The notes beneath the pieces are model-generated. The model was not told the DNA's origin. It worked only from the letters and a program-made list of their open reading frames with translations, and did not search any database. A stretch of DNA of 64,000 bases from Plotosus lineatus (Eukaryota > Chordata > Actinopteri > Siluriformes > Plotosidae), in assembly GCA_024760905.1 (NCBI GenBank), contig CM045745.1, positions 9,641,282 through 9,705,281 on the forward strand, written 5' to 3'. This document shows positions 21,791 through 34,200 of this stretch, in pieces (position 1 is the first letter of the stretch; the number at the start of each line of letters is the position of its first letter). A program made the translations under genes and the position numbers.

Positions 21791-21804
21791 CAATGAATGT
21801 AATA

Positions 21805-22500
21805 CTCATTCAGTCATTCATTTTCTGAACCACTTACTCCTAATCAGGGTTGTGGGCAAGCTGGTGCCCATCTCAGCCAATACACCCTGGACAGCTCACC
21901 AGGCCATCACAGGGCAGAAATACGTGGACGGCTATGCAGCCTACTCTTGACAAAAGTCATCAATGGTTCTTTTTCACTTCTCACCACAGACAGTGAGAGA
22001 CATGGCCGGCCTTTGACAACCCAATTAGCTGCACTGGGGGGACAGTGACAACCTGTTGAGAGAGGGGCTTGAACCCCTGACCTTGGGATCAGTAATCCAG
22101 CACCTTCACCACCAGGCCAGCACTGCTCGCATGTAGTACTGTGTTTTGCTGACTTATTTTAAAATCTGTAGGTTGATGTTATTCATCCTAATTAGGGTCG
22201 CAGGGAGGCTGGCGCTCATCCCAGCCGACTCCGGGTGAGGGCAGAGTACACCCTGGACAGCTCCCCAGGCTATCGCATGGTGGAAACACGCTGACGGCTT
22301 TGCAGCTACTCTTGTCGAAAGTCATCGATGGTTCTTTTACACGAACCTCACAGCATAGACAGTGAGAGACATGGCCGGCCTTTGGTAACCCAGTTAGCTG
22401 CACTGGGGGGACAGTGGCAACCTTGTGGAGAGTGGGGCTTGAACCCCCAACCATTGGATAAGATGAGTGCCCTATACCACTAGGCCACCATTGCCCATTG
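21805..22500 (-). repeat. Two SINE family A copies in tandem, L2-like tails
   Basis: 21805-22125 and 22185-22500 carry the tail, the shared body, and a decayed tRNA-like head (gttcaagcccc on the - strand), same orientation. Confidence 0.8.
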
Positions 22501-22629
22501 ATGTTATTGTTTTACATTATTTAAAAAAGAAATCAATGTCCATCGCTGAGGAACAAACCACGGCGGAACCACCACTAAAGCACCATGAATCCCTGATACG
22601 GTTCCAATTGAATAAAAATATTTAATCTT

Positions 22630-22925
22630 CGGGTGGTAGGGTGGGGTAGTGATTAGCACGTCCACCTCACAGCAAGAATGTCCTGGGCTCTGCATGGGGC
22701 ATTTCTGTGTGGAGTTTGCGTGTTCTCCTCATGTTTGCATGTTCTCCTCTGGGTTCGCTGATTTCCTCCCACAGACCAAAAGACATGCACATTAGGCAAT
22801 CGGCTCTTCCAGACTGCTACTGGGTGTGGGCGTGAATGTGAACGTTTGTGTGTTTTGGCCCAGAATGGTCTGGTGAGCTTTTCAGTGTGTGATCCACCTT
22901 CACCTAGTGTCGGGTAAGCATGTTT
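22630..22925 (+). repeat. SINE family B
   Basis: Starts 'gggtggtagggtggggtagtgattagcacgtccacc' and continues into 'gtttgcgtgttctcc' and 'gatttcctcccacaga'. The tail is decayed. Confidence 0.72.
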
Positions 22926-23385
22926 GTGGTGTGGCAAAAGAGTGAGTGAGCGAGTGTGTTATATGTGAAACAAAGGTGTGCTCAGATTTATTTATGGAAA
23001 GACGGTTAAATTATTTGGCGTGGCGTCATTCTTTCACTTGAGTCGTAATCCGGGACTGAATTTAAGAAAGCGGAGAGAAAATGAGAGCAATTGACATGAA
23101 AACAGGTCATAACACGTATCGCTGCAAGACTGGGGTATAGAAAGGTATGCTCTTCATGACTCTGGGTGCTCACCACTAATACACACACCTTCTGAAAGCG
23201 ATTCCTTGTTTGTTTTTACGTATTAACTGAATCTTAACTCCGTATTTATGTTTTGTGGAGCAAAGTTTATACCGTATTTCTTTTGATGAGTTACAACAGA
23301 TTGTGGCCCACTGTTGTAAACCACAGACTGCAATTTCAGTCAGGGCAATTTATAACATGACTGTTAGAAGCCTTTTCAGTTATAA

Positions 23386-23387
23386 TT

Positions 23388-23420
<33 letters not shown>

Positions 23421-23434
23421 TATAATAATAATAT
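23386..23434. repeat. (AAT)n microsatellite, site of a transposon insertion
   Basis: ATAATAAT repeats adjoin the Tigger-like end at 23435 and resume at about 26929, as expected if the element inserted into this tract. Confidence 0.85.
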
Positions 23435-26199
23435 AGTCGGCCCTCTACTTACGAAATTAATCCGTTCCAGAGCCTTTTTCGTAGCCTGGAGGTTTCGTAA
23501 GTAGAGGCGTATTTTACATGGAAAATGCCTGATTCGTTCCAAGGCTCCCAAGACTACCCCATAAACCCTTTAAAAATGATAAAAGTACACAAATTTTGTA
23601 TGAAATATGTGTTAAAAGTAAAAGAAAATTATTTATGAAACTATTTAAACATTTTTAACACATTAAACCATTTTATTAACATATTTATTAATTAAACCAG
23701 TGCAGCCATGAGGTGGGGGGGTGGCACTAACCAGTGTCTCTCCCCCTTATGCCGGTCCCAAGCCCGGAGAAATGCAGAGGGTTGCAACAGGAAGGGCATC
23801 CGGTGTAAAACTTTTGCCAAAATACAAAATGCAAACCGGAAAAACTAAACTCATACCGGATCAGTCGAGGCCCGGGTTAACAACGACCCCCATCAGTGCT
23901 GTCAACCAACAGGGTGCTGATGGAAATTGGACTACTGTTGGTCGAAGACGTCGAAGAATAAGAGGTGGGAGGCGTGTCCGTAGGCAGAGAGAGAAGAGGA
24001 AATGCACGAGTCTAGGACTGAAAGTAGGGACTTTGAATGTTGGAACTATACAAGGAAAAGATAGAGAGCTGGCTGACATGATGCAGAGGAGGAAGGTGGA
24101 CATACTGTGTGTTCAAGAAACCAGGTGGAAAGGTAGCAAGGCTAGAAGCTTAGGAGCAGGGTTTAAGCTGTTTTATCATGGTGTGGATGGGAAGAGAAAT
24201 GGAGTAGGAGTCATTTTGAAGGAGGGGTTTGTCAGAAATGTTCTAGAAGTGAAAAGAGTGTCAGACAGAGTGATGAGTCTCAAATTAGAAATTGAAGGTG
24301 TGATGTTTAATGTTGTTAGTGCTTATGTCCCACAGACAGGATGCGAGCTAAAAGAGAAGGAGAGATTCTGGAGTGACTTAGATGAAGTGATGCAGAGTAC
24401 CCCCAGAGGTGAAAGAGTGGTCATTGGTGCAGACTTCAACAGAGATGTTGATGGAGGCAACAGAGGGGACGAGGAAGTGATGGGCAGGTTTGGTATCAAG
24501 GACAGGAACACAGAAGGACAGATGTTTTACAAAAAGGATGGAAATGGCTGTGGTGAATACTTTCTTCAAGAAGAACCAGGAGCATAGGGTGACTTATAAA
24601 AGCAGAGGTAGGAGCACACAGGTAGACTACATCTTGTGTAGGCGATGTAATTTGAAGGAAATCAGTGACTGCAAAGTAGTAGTGGGTGAGAATGTTGCCA
24701 AACAGCATAGGATGGTGGTGTGCAGGATGATGCTGATGGTGAGGAAGGTGAAGAAGGCAAAGTCAGAGCAGAAAACAAAGTGGTGGAAGTTGAAAAAGGA
24801 AGAGGGTCGTGTTGTCTTCAAGGAGGAGTTGAAACAGGCTTTGGGTGGTCAGGAAGTGCTTCCAGATGACTGGACAACCACAGCAGATGTGATCAGGGAG
24901 ACAGATAGGAGAGTACTTGGTGTGTCCTCTGGAAGGAAAGTAGATAAGGAGACTTGGTGGTGGAATGAGGAAGTGCAGGAGTGTGTACAAAGGAAGAGGT
25001 TAGCTAAGAACAAGTGGGACATTGAGAGGACCAAAGAGAGTAAACAGGAGTACAGGGAGACACAGCGTAAGGCGAAAGTAGCAGTGGCTAAGGCCAAACA
25101 GAGGGCGTATGATGACTTGCATGATAGGTTGGACAGTAAGGAGGGAGAAAATGATTTATAAAGGTTGGCACAGCAGAGAGCTAAAGATGGAAAGGATGTG
25201 CAGCAAGTTAGATTGATAAAGGACAGAGACGGAAATGTATTGACTGATGACAGAAGTGTGCTGGGAAGATGGAAGGAGTACTTTGAAGAGCTGATGAATG
25301 AGGAAAATGACAGAGAAAAAGAGTAGAAGAGGTGACCATTGAGGAGCAGGAAGTAGCAAATATTAGTAAGGGTGAAGTGAGGAGGGCACTGAAGAGGATG
25401 AAAAATGGAAAGGCAGTTGGTCCTGATGATATACCTGTGGAGGTATGGAAGTGTCTAGGAGAGGTAGCAGTAGATTTTCTGACAAGAACATTCAACAAGG
25501 TCTTAGAGAGTGAGCAGATGCCGGAGGAATGGAGGAGAAGTGTGGTGGTGCCCAATTTTAGGAACAAGGGAGACGTGCAGAGTTGCGGCAACTACAGAGG
25601 GATAAAGTTGATGAGCCATACGATGAAGTTATGGGAAAGAATAGTAGAAACTAGACTAAGGACAGAGGTCAGCATTTGTGAGCAACAGTTTGGTTTCATG
25701 CCAAGAAAGAGCACCACAGATGCAGTGTTTGCTTTGAGGATGTTAATGGAGAAGTACAGAGAAGGTCAGAGGGAAAAGGCAGGAGACAGAGCTGGAGGTA
25801 GCAGAGATGAAAATGTTGAGGTTCTCTCTGGGAGTAACGAGGATGGATAGGATCAGAAATTAGTACATCAGAGGGACAGCCCATGTAAGATGTTTTGGAG
25901 ACAAAGTCAGAGAGGCTAGATTTAGATGGTTTGGACATGTACAGAGGAGGGATAGTGAGTATATTGGCAGTAGGATGCTGAGGTTGGAACTTCCAGGCAG
26001 AAGGCCTACAGGAAGACCAAAGAAGAGATTTATAGATGTGGTGAAGGAAGACATGAAGGTCATTGGAGTAAGAGAAGAAGATGCAGAGGACAGGGCGAGA
26101 TGGAGGCGGATGGTTTGCTGTGGCGACCCCTGAAGGGAACAGCCGATAGGAAAAGAAGAAGATTTATTAATTAAACCATTATTAAACATTTTTTTTACT

Positions 26200-26231
<32 letters not shown>

Positions 26232-26233
26232 GA

Positions 26234-26273
<40 letters not shown>

Positions 26274-26274
26274 A

Positions 26275-26340
<66 letters not shown>

Positions 26341-26928
26341 TTGAGTGCGTGCTCTGCTGAATGCAGGCTCCGCCCACATGCAGTACGCAGCCGACGGAGC
26401 TTTTGAGACGGGGTGTTATATTTAAAGAGGAATTACCAGTTTGAAAGATCTGAGTTCCGGAGTCAATATTAACTTTCTTCCTTACGAGATTGAAGTTCTT
26501 GTGGCGCTGCCCACTCCCGTGCACAAAAATGCTTCGTGCCCGAATGCGGAGCTTTTGAGACAGGGCGCGACTCATCCATAGTACTGTCACCATAAGCTTG
26601 TTTGTCACACTCTCAAAACTCACAAAACCCACAAATCAACAGTACATCTCTCTTTTACGAGTGTGACAAACAAGCTTATGGGTACAGTCCTATTGAGATT
26701 CAGCTCCCTTCTGGCCAATGGGAGGCCAATGGGAGGCTTGTGGGGTGGGATGTTGGGAGACAGTCAATGAGAGAGCAACTCGCGCATTGTTTGAATTTTT
26801 GAATGGCACATTTGGCACTTTTTGTAAGAAGAGGTTGTTTCGTATACAGAGGGTGAACATTTAGGAAAATGTTTTTCATAACCTGGATTTTTTTGTATTC
26901 AGAGGTTTTCATAAGTAGATGGCCGACT
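23435..26928. mobile_element. Tigger-like element split by an RTE LINE
   Basis: Left AGTCGGCCCTCTACTTACGA and right AAGTAGATGGCCGACT are inverted repeats with TA-containing flanks. The LINE occupies 23700-26161. The remaining Tigger-like sequence is about 1 kb and holds (CA)n at 26203-26270, (CT)n at 26276-26340 and a CCAATGGGAG word at 26715. Confidence 0.82.
23700..26161 (+). mobile_element. RTE-type LINE, internally deleted, 17-bp target duplication
   Basis: Duplications ATTTATTAATTAAACCA at 23683-23699 and 26162-26178 bound it. The main frame (23721-24587) starts MALTSVSPPYAGPKPGEMQR and includes the endonuclease motifs VDILCVQETRWKG and VVIGADFN. A frame break near 24530 leads to a second frame (24490-25161), and RT N-terminal sequence follows at 25332-25850 (KAVGPDDIPVEVWKCLGE, NYRGIKLMSHTMKLWERI). 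The RT core is missing: the frame jumps from EKYREGQRE to the C-terminal AELEVAEMKMLRF-type segment, so no FADD motif remains. It ends CGACCCCTGAAGGGAACAGC and an (AAG)-like tail. Confidence 0.9.
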
Positions 26929-26935
26929 ATAATAA

Positions 26936-26966
26936 TAATAAGAAGAAGAAGAAGAAGAAGAAGAAT
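26936..26966. repeat. (AAG)n microsatellite
   Basis: Perfect AAG repeats between two DNA transposons. Confidence 0.9.
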
Positions 26967-26967
26967 A

Positions 26968-27785
26968 AACTCAGTCAAAAAAGAAACTTCACACTCATTT
27001 GGTGGTCAATAAATTGAACAGAGGAAAAGAAGGGTCAGAAATCACGATTTTTATTTAATCTTTTAACAATTAGTGATGGCGCACCATGAAAATCAAGTTC
27101 ATCATTTCATCAGTTCCACCGGAAATGCCGCGGAAACTTGACGAAGTCTTCTGCTCAACACATCCCATACATGTTCGATGAGGTTACGATCGGGAGACCT
27201 TGAGGGCCACTCCATGACCTCTAAACAAGTCATTCCGAGTGGATGTTGCGGTGACGAATCAATTTCGCAAATAACCTAAGATGATTTGACGGTCCTCTGC
27301 TCGTGACGTCACACGTGGTCTGCCTGAACGAGGTCAGTCTGCTGTGGTGCCTGTATGTTGGAGACGTGCGCGTAGATCGTGGATAGTCCGTCGACTGCAT
27401 CCCATAGCCCGGGCAACGTCAGTGACGGGCGTTCCTGTATTCAGTATTGCCAGTGGCACGTTCACGTTGAATGTTTGAGAGTCATGGTATTGAAAATCAC
27501 CAGGTAACTGTCGGTAAAGACTTGTTTTTCCAATAAGTCACACTGTCGTGCTAACTTGAGCAAAAATGTTTCACAAGGTCACATGATTAGAAAAATGAGA
27601 AAACACGCTTTTCCCTGAATGTGCGCTTGCATGTGCTTCGCGCATGTGCACGTGGAGGTTGTTGTGTGACATGGTGTCTTTGTCAACGTACTTACCCCTA
27701 ATAATAACAATAATAATTTTGTATTAAGTTTCAAGAAGATATTTAGCAATTTATGAGCGTGAAGTTTCTTTTTTGACTGAGTATA
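26968..27785 (-). mobile_element. Tc1-like transposon, internally deleted
   Basis: Ends ACTCAGTCAAAAAAGAAACT and AGTTTCTTTTTTGACTGAGT are near-perfect inverted repeats. The - strand encodes a helix-turn-helix segment, ARAMGCSRRTIHDLRARLQH, and a C-terminal segment, [20 protein letters not shown], which includes the last catalytic Glu. The central catalytic part is deleted and stops interrupt the frame. Confidence 0.85.
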
Positions 27786-28099
27786 TTTCATTAATTCGGA
27801 GTCCCCTGAGGCCGTTCGTTCACAGCAACGTTCTGGCAACTCCTGCAGCAGCACTGGAACCCAGTCGTATCGGCTTCTGCCCTTCCATTGGATCCTTCCG
27901 GTGGCGCCGAGAGGGGGGACTTGCTGCTTGGGTAACAGCCTGTCCTCCATACTTCCTACCCAGGCTCTGCGCACTGGAGAGTATCACCAGCCGGGATACC
28001 AGCCAGACTGCAGCTCCATCGTCCTTCGATTCTGACGGAGGCCAGATATGATGCTAATTAAATAATTTATATACATCGCAACTTAATATAAAGCTCACT

Positions 28100-28380
28100 C
28101 ATGGCAGTGGTGGCCTGGTGGTAAAGATTGGGGGTTGAGCCCCACTCCCAACGGGTTGTCACTGTCCCCCCCCATTGCAGGTAATTGGGTTATCAAAAGT
28201 CATGTCTCTCACTTTCTATGGTGTGAGGTTCATGTAAAAGAGCCATTGCTGACCCTCGTCAGGAGTATGCAGCATAGCCGTCAGCATGTTTCTGCCCTAC
28301 GATGGCCTGGCGAGCTGTCCAGAGTGTCCTCTGCCCTCGCCCAGAGTCGGCTGAGATGGGCGCCAGCCTTCCCGTGCCTT
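28100..28380 (+). repeat. SINE family A, L2-like tail
   Basis: Head 'ggcagtggtggcctggtggt', the shared body and a tail ending 'gggcgccagccttcccgtg'. Confidence 0.8.
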
Positions 28381-28504
28381 GCAGCATTCTTTTTCTCATT
28401 CATTCTCCATTGCTGAATATATAAAAGACGAGTTAAAGCACTACTGCTTCACATGCGGCCAAATTCTTTTGTTACGTAACCCAAAATTTTTAGGAAATTG
28501 ACGT

Positions 28505-28760
28505 CAGAGCATTAGGTTATCACAGGTTGGCCATGTCTCTCGCTGTCTATCGTGAGAGGTTCGTGTAAAAGAACCATTGCTGACTTTCGTCAAGAGTAGC
28601 TGCATAGCCGTCAGCGTGTTTCTGCCCCTTTGCTGAAAGGGTTGTGTCAGGAAGGGCATCCGACGTAAAAACCTATGCCAAATTGAATATGCGAATCAGA
28701 CGATTCACTATGGCGACCCCTGAAAAAGGGAAAAAGCCGAAAGGAAAGAAGAAGAAGAGG
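28505..28760 (+). repeat. SINE family A, RTE-like tail, head missing
   Basis: Begins inside the body (gtctctcgctgtctat) and ends with gtcaggaagggcatccgac and gccgaaaggaaagaagaag. Confidence 0.8.
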
Positions 28761-28769
28761 TCAGAGCAT

Positions 28770-29435
28770 CGGGTTATCCATTATACAGGGCCAGTGATGC
28801 AAATCAGGGTTACGTCTGTCTCAAGGGCTCAACAGTGGAAGCCTGGTAGTGCTAGGACTTGAACCCAAAGCTTCCTGTTCGAAAGCAATTGGGCTAGCAC
28901 TGTATTAATAGAGCACATCGTTCATTAGGCTGCCCATTTACTTTGTGTTTTCAGCAGAAATGCATGCGAGGTTCTGGAAGATACCGGTAGTTATTGACAC
29001 CAGAGGTAATGGGATTGCAGCTGGGCTCAGACCGTATAAAAATATGGGTGCATTTGTTCATAGTATATTATATAACAAACAGGCTCAGGAGCTTTGATGC
29101 ATATGAAGAAAGTTTTACTGAAAGGAATAAAGCAAGATGTTTTAAACACAAAGCGAGTTTAAAAGGGTAATCTTATATAACCGTAGATACAATACAAAAT
29201 GGTAATAACAGGAAACCCAGAGACATGACGGCATAGTATAAACTCGGTATAAAAATAAAAAAAAAAACTTGAGTCAAAGATCGATTACACTAAATCGGAT
29301 GCTTCTTTTTGACCCCTCCCTTTCCTGGTGTGTATTATATGTCCCTTGATAAATAATGAATAAGATTCTACTTTATAAAAAAAGGTTACTTTTGTTATTT
29401 CAACCTTGGTTGTGGACAGCACAGTTGCGTCATGG
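28770..29435. other. Unassigned stretch
   Basis: Between HACD4 and FCER1G. No coding exon or clear repeat end recognised; AT-rich from 29040. Confidence 0.4.
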
Positions 29436-29439
29436 TTGA

Positions 29440-29690
29440 TACTTCTGCTTCCTAACAAGAGTGATCTGTGCCAAGCGAGAGTGTATTTGGGTGGAGTTTG
29501 CATGTTCTCCCCATGTTTATGTGGGTTTCCTCCAGCTACTATGGCTTCTTCTCACAGTCCTCCACATTAGGCTGATTGGATATTCCCAATTGTCTCTAGG
29601 TGTGAATGTTGGCCCTGGAGAACTGTTATACAGCAGTAAGCACATATTGCTTTCACCTGGACTCGGCTAAGATGGGCTCCAGCAAGTTGT
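29440..29690 (+). repeat. SINE family B fragment
   Basis: Contains 'gtttgcatgttctcccc', 'gtgggtttcctcc' and the L2-like end; no tRNA-like head. Confidence 0.65.
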
Positions 29691-29699
29691 GACCGCCCA

Positions 29700-31140
29700 A
29701 CAGTTAACTCTGACTCATTTTTCTTCTTTGTGCCTTCCTTTCTTTGTCATTATATTCCTTCACATACTTTTAATGTCATCTGCTACTTATAAAGAAGCTC
29801 TCTGGAGATTTTTCTGTTTTGGGCTACCATAGTGGTACCACTGTCAGGCCAGGTTTTGCCCTGCTACTGGTAATATGTAAGCCAGTACAACCTGTTGCAT
29901 GGTCGAGTGGTCGGTGACTAAATCGGCTCCCACGACAGGTTCCAAATTCGGTGAGGAGATTGGCTAGCAACTTAGTAAGAATAAAAACAAGACCTATCAA
30001 AGGGTGGATGAACTCTTTAGAGGCAACGGCCAGCTAGCTGGAGATGGTGTCTCAATAAAAACACCCTGCAGAAAGAACTTTGGGCCGCTACTGCGGATTA
30101 TTTGCCCTTCGTATACAGCCATGACAACCTGTTATGGCTGCTGCCTACACCAGAATTCTGGCACGGCACCCAGATTGATTGGTAGTGGTACCAGCATGGA
30201 AGCTCCATAGAAGAAGACCTGCTCCCCATATAGCTGTATAGGGCAAATTCTATAAAGAAAATTACCACAAAAACTTATACATACTATATTTCATATTACA
30301 TTCTTTTATTTATTTATTTATTTTTGGCATAGTGGATTTATAAATGATTGGGTTTATAACAATGCACAGGTGATTGTATAGAATGACGTCCTCAGTGCTG
30401 GAGAATGTCCACGGTGACAAATGAGCACCAATTCTGCTCTCTGCTGTTTGATGTAAAAACAGCAGCATTAACAACATCTGGAATACAGTACATATACATT
30501 ATATAAGTAATGCCACAATTCTGTTGTAATTGTACCCCTTTTCTGTCAGACAACCATGATCAGAAAACAGGAAGTTATTCGAATGCTGTGGTTGGAAGAA
30601 CTGTTGTTGCTATAGCACCCAGAGACCTGAGACAACTTTGCAGAAGAGAAACACAACACTAGTGGCCAGATGTTCTGAAAAATTTCACAATTATACAAAG
30701 TTAAAACACCCATTTTGAAAACTATGCAGACATAGAAAATAAAAGAGCAGAGAAATTACACACTAATCAAACACATGTACAATTATTTGGCAGAAAATTA
30801 TATTTTGTTCACAGAACAAAATGTTAATTTCTCAAATATCTCAATAGCTTTTAATACTACTTTCCCTGGCGCCGCTTTCCAATGTTACTTCCCTCATAAA
30901 GTTCTTTCTTTCAAATACATAAATCCGAGAGGAAATTATGAAATTGTTCAAGAATTTTACAATTATGATTCAGCTTTTCAGTAAAAGTAGATGCAAGTCT
31001 GTTTCGGGCATTATCATACTATTCCATTCAAAGAATTGCATTTAGTTTAACATTAGTTAGCAGGAATTAGACAAATAAATAAAGCTAAGAGGTAAATGAA
31101 GCATTCAAATTCTTTTTCTTTTCCTTTGCTGTGTCCACGC
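29700..31140. other. Unassigned stretch and likely FCER1G 3' UTR
   Basis: 29810-30230 looks like old transposon-derived sequence of unknown family. 30300-30328 is TTTA-rich. The interval just below 31146 would be FCER1G 3' UTR. Confidence 0.4.
30850..30855 (-). terminator. Candidate polyadenylation signal for FCER1G
   Basis: TTTAAT on + reads ATTAAA on -, 291 bp past the FCER1G stop. It is a common variant signal; the nearest AATAAA on this strand lies near 30304. Confidence 0.35.
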
Positions 31141-31145
31141 TTTGT

Positions 31146-31202
31146 TTAGGTCCTCTTCAAGCTGATGGCCTCATATGTGTCCTGAGTATGATGTGAAAGT
31201 CC
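31146..31202 (-). CDS. fcer1g: FCER1G exon 5 (second ITAM tyrosine, stop)
   Basis: Acceptor aactctctcag, then [18 protein letters not shown] and TAA. It aligns with the human GLSTRNQETYETL tail. Confidence 0.9.
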   Translation of the reverse strand, partial: GLSHHTQDTYEAISLKRT

Positions 31203-34200
31203 CTGAGAGAGTTAAAGACAGAGATTGGAGAAGGTTTCGGTAGTTATGCACTCATCGGCTTTTTTGTGAACCGATTTAGCTCATTCTCAAGCTTAATGCA
31301 GATATGGGTGTTCTCGGGCATGCTGGGTAATAGAAACTATTAAAGTTGGAGTGTATGTATCTTACAAGTTGTGGTAATGCAAAACTTACCTCATAGACTC
31401 CGTCTTGTCTCTTACTCTGCAAGATTAAAAAAAAAAAAAAACGGTAAAAAAAAACAAACAAAACAAAAACAAACATGAGGCTTTGAAAAAGTTGACATTT
31501 ATAATTCAACTAAATGTTAAGGTCACATTGTGATTAACCGCTATGATGCATCAACCAGTCATTTTAAACCATCAGTCAGGATTTATGTGTGCGGTTTGAA
31601 AAACATTTACATCACAAAAAATGACAAAGAAGTCAGTGAGCGTGAAAGGAAGAAGAGGAGTGGGACAAGATGAGCATTAGAAAAAGAGATAAAGATAAAA
31701 GTAAATATAAATATAAGGAGCTCTTTATTGTCAACTGTATGCATGAACAATGATAATGAGGTTTCTCAGCTCTTTTTTTGGCAGCAATTTCAAAAGAAAA
31801 TGCACAAAAGACAACTAAGAAAATATACGAAGCTACCGAAATTTTGCAGGCCATAAGGCGCACTGGACTATAAGGCGCAACATCAGTGGACGACGACTGA
31901 ACGGACTCTGTCCATACAGAAGGCACACCGGATTATAAGACGAATTAAATGAAACAAAAGTCAGATAATTCAGACTTAATTATTTAACTCTCACAACAAC
32001 GCTCAACACTGTTCGGTTGTAAGACATAAAATATAAAATAATACACTTCACATTCTCTCAACATTGTTCGGTTGTAACAATATAAAACAATAAACTCACT
32101 TTTTCAGTTCATTTCTCTTCCACAAATCCATCAAATTCTTCATACTCGGTGTCTGAATTTAACATTTGCGCGAGTTGGACATAAAGCCCGGATCCATCTA
32201 ACTTACGACCTGTTGACCTCAATATCTAGCGGTTGGAGTTCTTTGGTTAATCCACCACAATAATGGTAAGCTCTGAATTAGTTCACTTCACGTGGGTTTT
32301 GACGGTATCAGTGAGATGGGCGTGCATGGAGTCACAGATCAGTAGAGACGGAAATTAGGTGGAAAAATTCTTCCGGTCTCATGATGTAAACTTCTCTCAG
32401 CCACCTACATATTCCTTAGCGAGTCATCTGACTACGATAGCAGTAATGCCGGTATTTGGACATAAAGCCCGGATCCCTCTAACCTGTTGACACTTTGGTT
32501 ATTCACCTGGAATGATGGTAAGAAGGGACAGTGGTGGCCTCGTGGTAAAGGAGCTGGATCACTGATCCTAAGGTTGGGGTTCAAGTCCCACTCACCACGG
32601 GTTGTCACTGTCCCCCCAGTGTAGCTAACTTGGTTATCAAAGGCCGGCCATGTCTCTCACTGTCTCTGGTGAGAGGTTCATGCAAAAGAACCATTGTTGA
32701 CTTTTGACAAGAGTAGCTGCAAAGCCGTCAGCGTGTTTCCACCTTGTGATGGCCTGGCGAGCTGTCCAGGGTGTACTTTGCCCTTGCCCAGAGGTGGCTG
32801 GGATGGGCGCCAACCTTCTCGCAAGCCTAAATAGGATTAATGAATGAATGAATGAAGTTTAACGGCACTTATAGTGTGTTATACTGTGCCAAACATGGAT
32901 ATTAAGTATAATGACTAAGAGTTCAATTTCAAATCGCAAATGATTAATGAAGCTAAGGTATACCAAATCATTTTCTTCGAACAATCAATTTTTGCGTAAA
33001 ACTCAATCGAAAGGTCTAAATAGGATTAAGCGGTTATAGAAAATGAACTGATGATGAATGATGGTAAGCTCTGAATTAGTTCGCTTCACTTGGTTTTTGA
33101 TGGTAGCAGTGACCACACATAAGGCGCACCATCAATTTTTGGAAAATTAAAGGATCTTGTGTGAGCCTTATGGTCCGAAAAATACGGTATACATGTGCAT
33201 ATACCTACTTACACACACACACACACACACACACAGATAAATAAATATATGTGTATATATGTATGTATGTACACAGACAGACACATACACATGCATATAT
33301 CCCATATACACCTATATATGTATTCACATATTCACACAAACACACATACACAGAACAGTGAATGTCCTTGGCGCATGATATACACCAGGTAAGAGGGAGA
33401 AATTTTATTTATAAAGTACACAGTGCTAAAATGTTATGATGTCATTATTATAATAATAGTCATCACAGCCACATGCAAGTAACTTTTTTACAATAACCAC
33501 AGTGGGTGGAATATCTGCTGCTAATATTAGCCAAGCTACCTCGTCTTGATCATCAAGAATGTAGAGCTTAGTTGATTTCAAGCCTTTATGCAACTATAAA
33601 ATAATAAAGTATAATTTAAGAAATATTTAGAATATCAGTATTTCTTTAAACACACCGACCTGCAATTTAACACCACATTCTGCGCAGCATGCTAAAGAAG
33701 TCCTTGTGATGTTTTCTTTATTCTAATTTTATAATTTTTTCGTGTTCAATCAATTAGACAAATTAACATAGTATTTAGTATTGTTAGAATTATTCTATAT
33801 TTAAAATAGTTGGCGGTAATAATTACAGTGGAACCTCAACTTATGAAAGCCCCAGCAAATGAAAAATCCAGGTTACGAAAAATAGTTTCCTAAAATTTTT
33901 GTCTCTGGATACGAAACAAATTCAAGTTACAAAAGCGCCATCTCAAAAATTGAAACAATGCTCAAGTTGCTCTCCCAACATCCCACCCCGCTGGCCTCCC
34001 ATTGGCTAGGAGGGATGACGCAGCCCCTTCCCATTGGATATCTCCCAACATCCTGCCCCGCTGGCCTCCCATTGGCTAGGAGGGATGAGGAAGCCCCTTC
34101 CCATTGGCTTTCTCCCAACATCCTGCCCCACTGGCCTCCCACTGGCTAAGAGGGATGACGCAGCTCCCTCCCATTGGCTATTATAGAGCTGCATCACCCA

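Larger units (their letters stand above)
31840..33186. mobile_element. Tigger-like element ('cataaggcgcac' ends) with nested SINE
   Basis: Left 'ggccataaggcgcactggac' and right 'gccttatggtccgaaaaata' are related inverted ends. Part of the interior (cataaagcccggatcc ... aatggtaagctctgaatt) is present twice. A SINE is inserted at 32523-33055. It lies in FCER1G intron 3. Confidence 0.72.

Noticed and set aside
26182..26632. Open frames full of Arg-Glu and Val-Cys repeats
   Set aside because: They are translations of (CT)n and (CA)n microsatellites.
30775..30984. A 69-codon + strand frame in the FCER1G 3' region
   Set aside because: AT-rich sequence, opposite strand, no splice or family evidence.
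33970..34180. Regularly spaced CCAAT-type repeats that could suggest a CRISPR-like array
   Set aside because: The units are tandem and similar throughout, with no unique spacers, inside a eukaryotic MITE.
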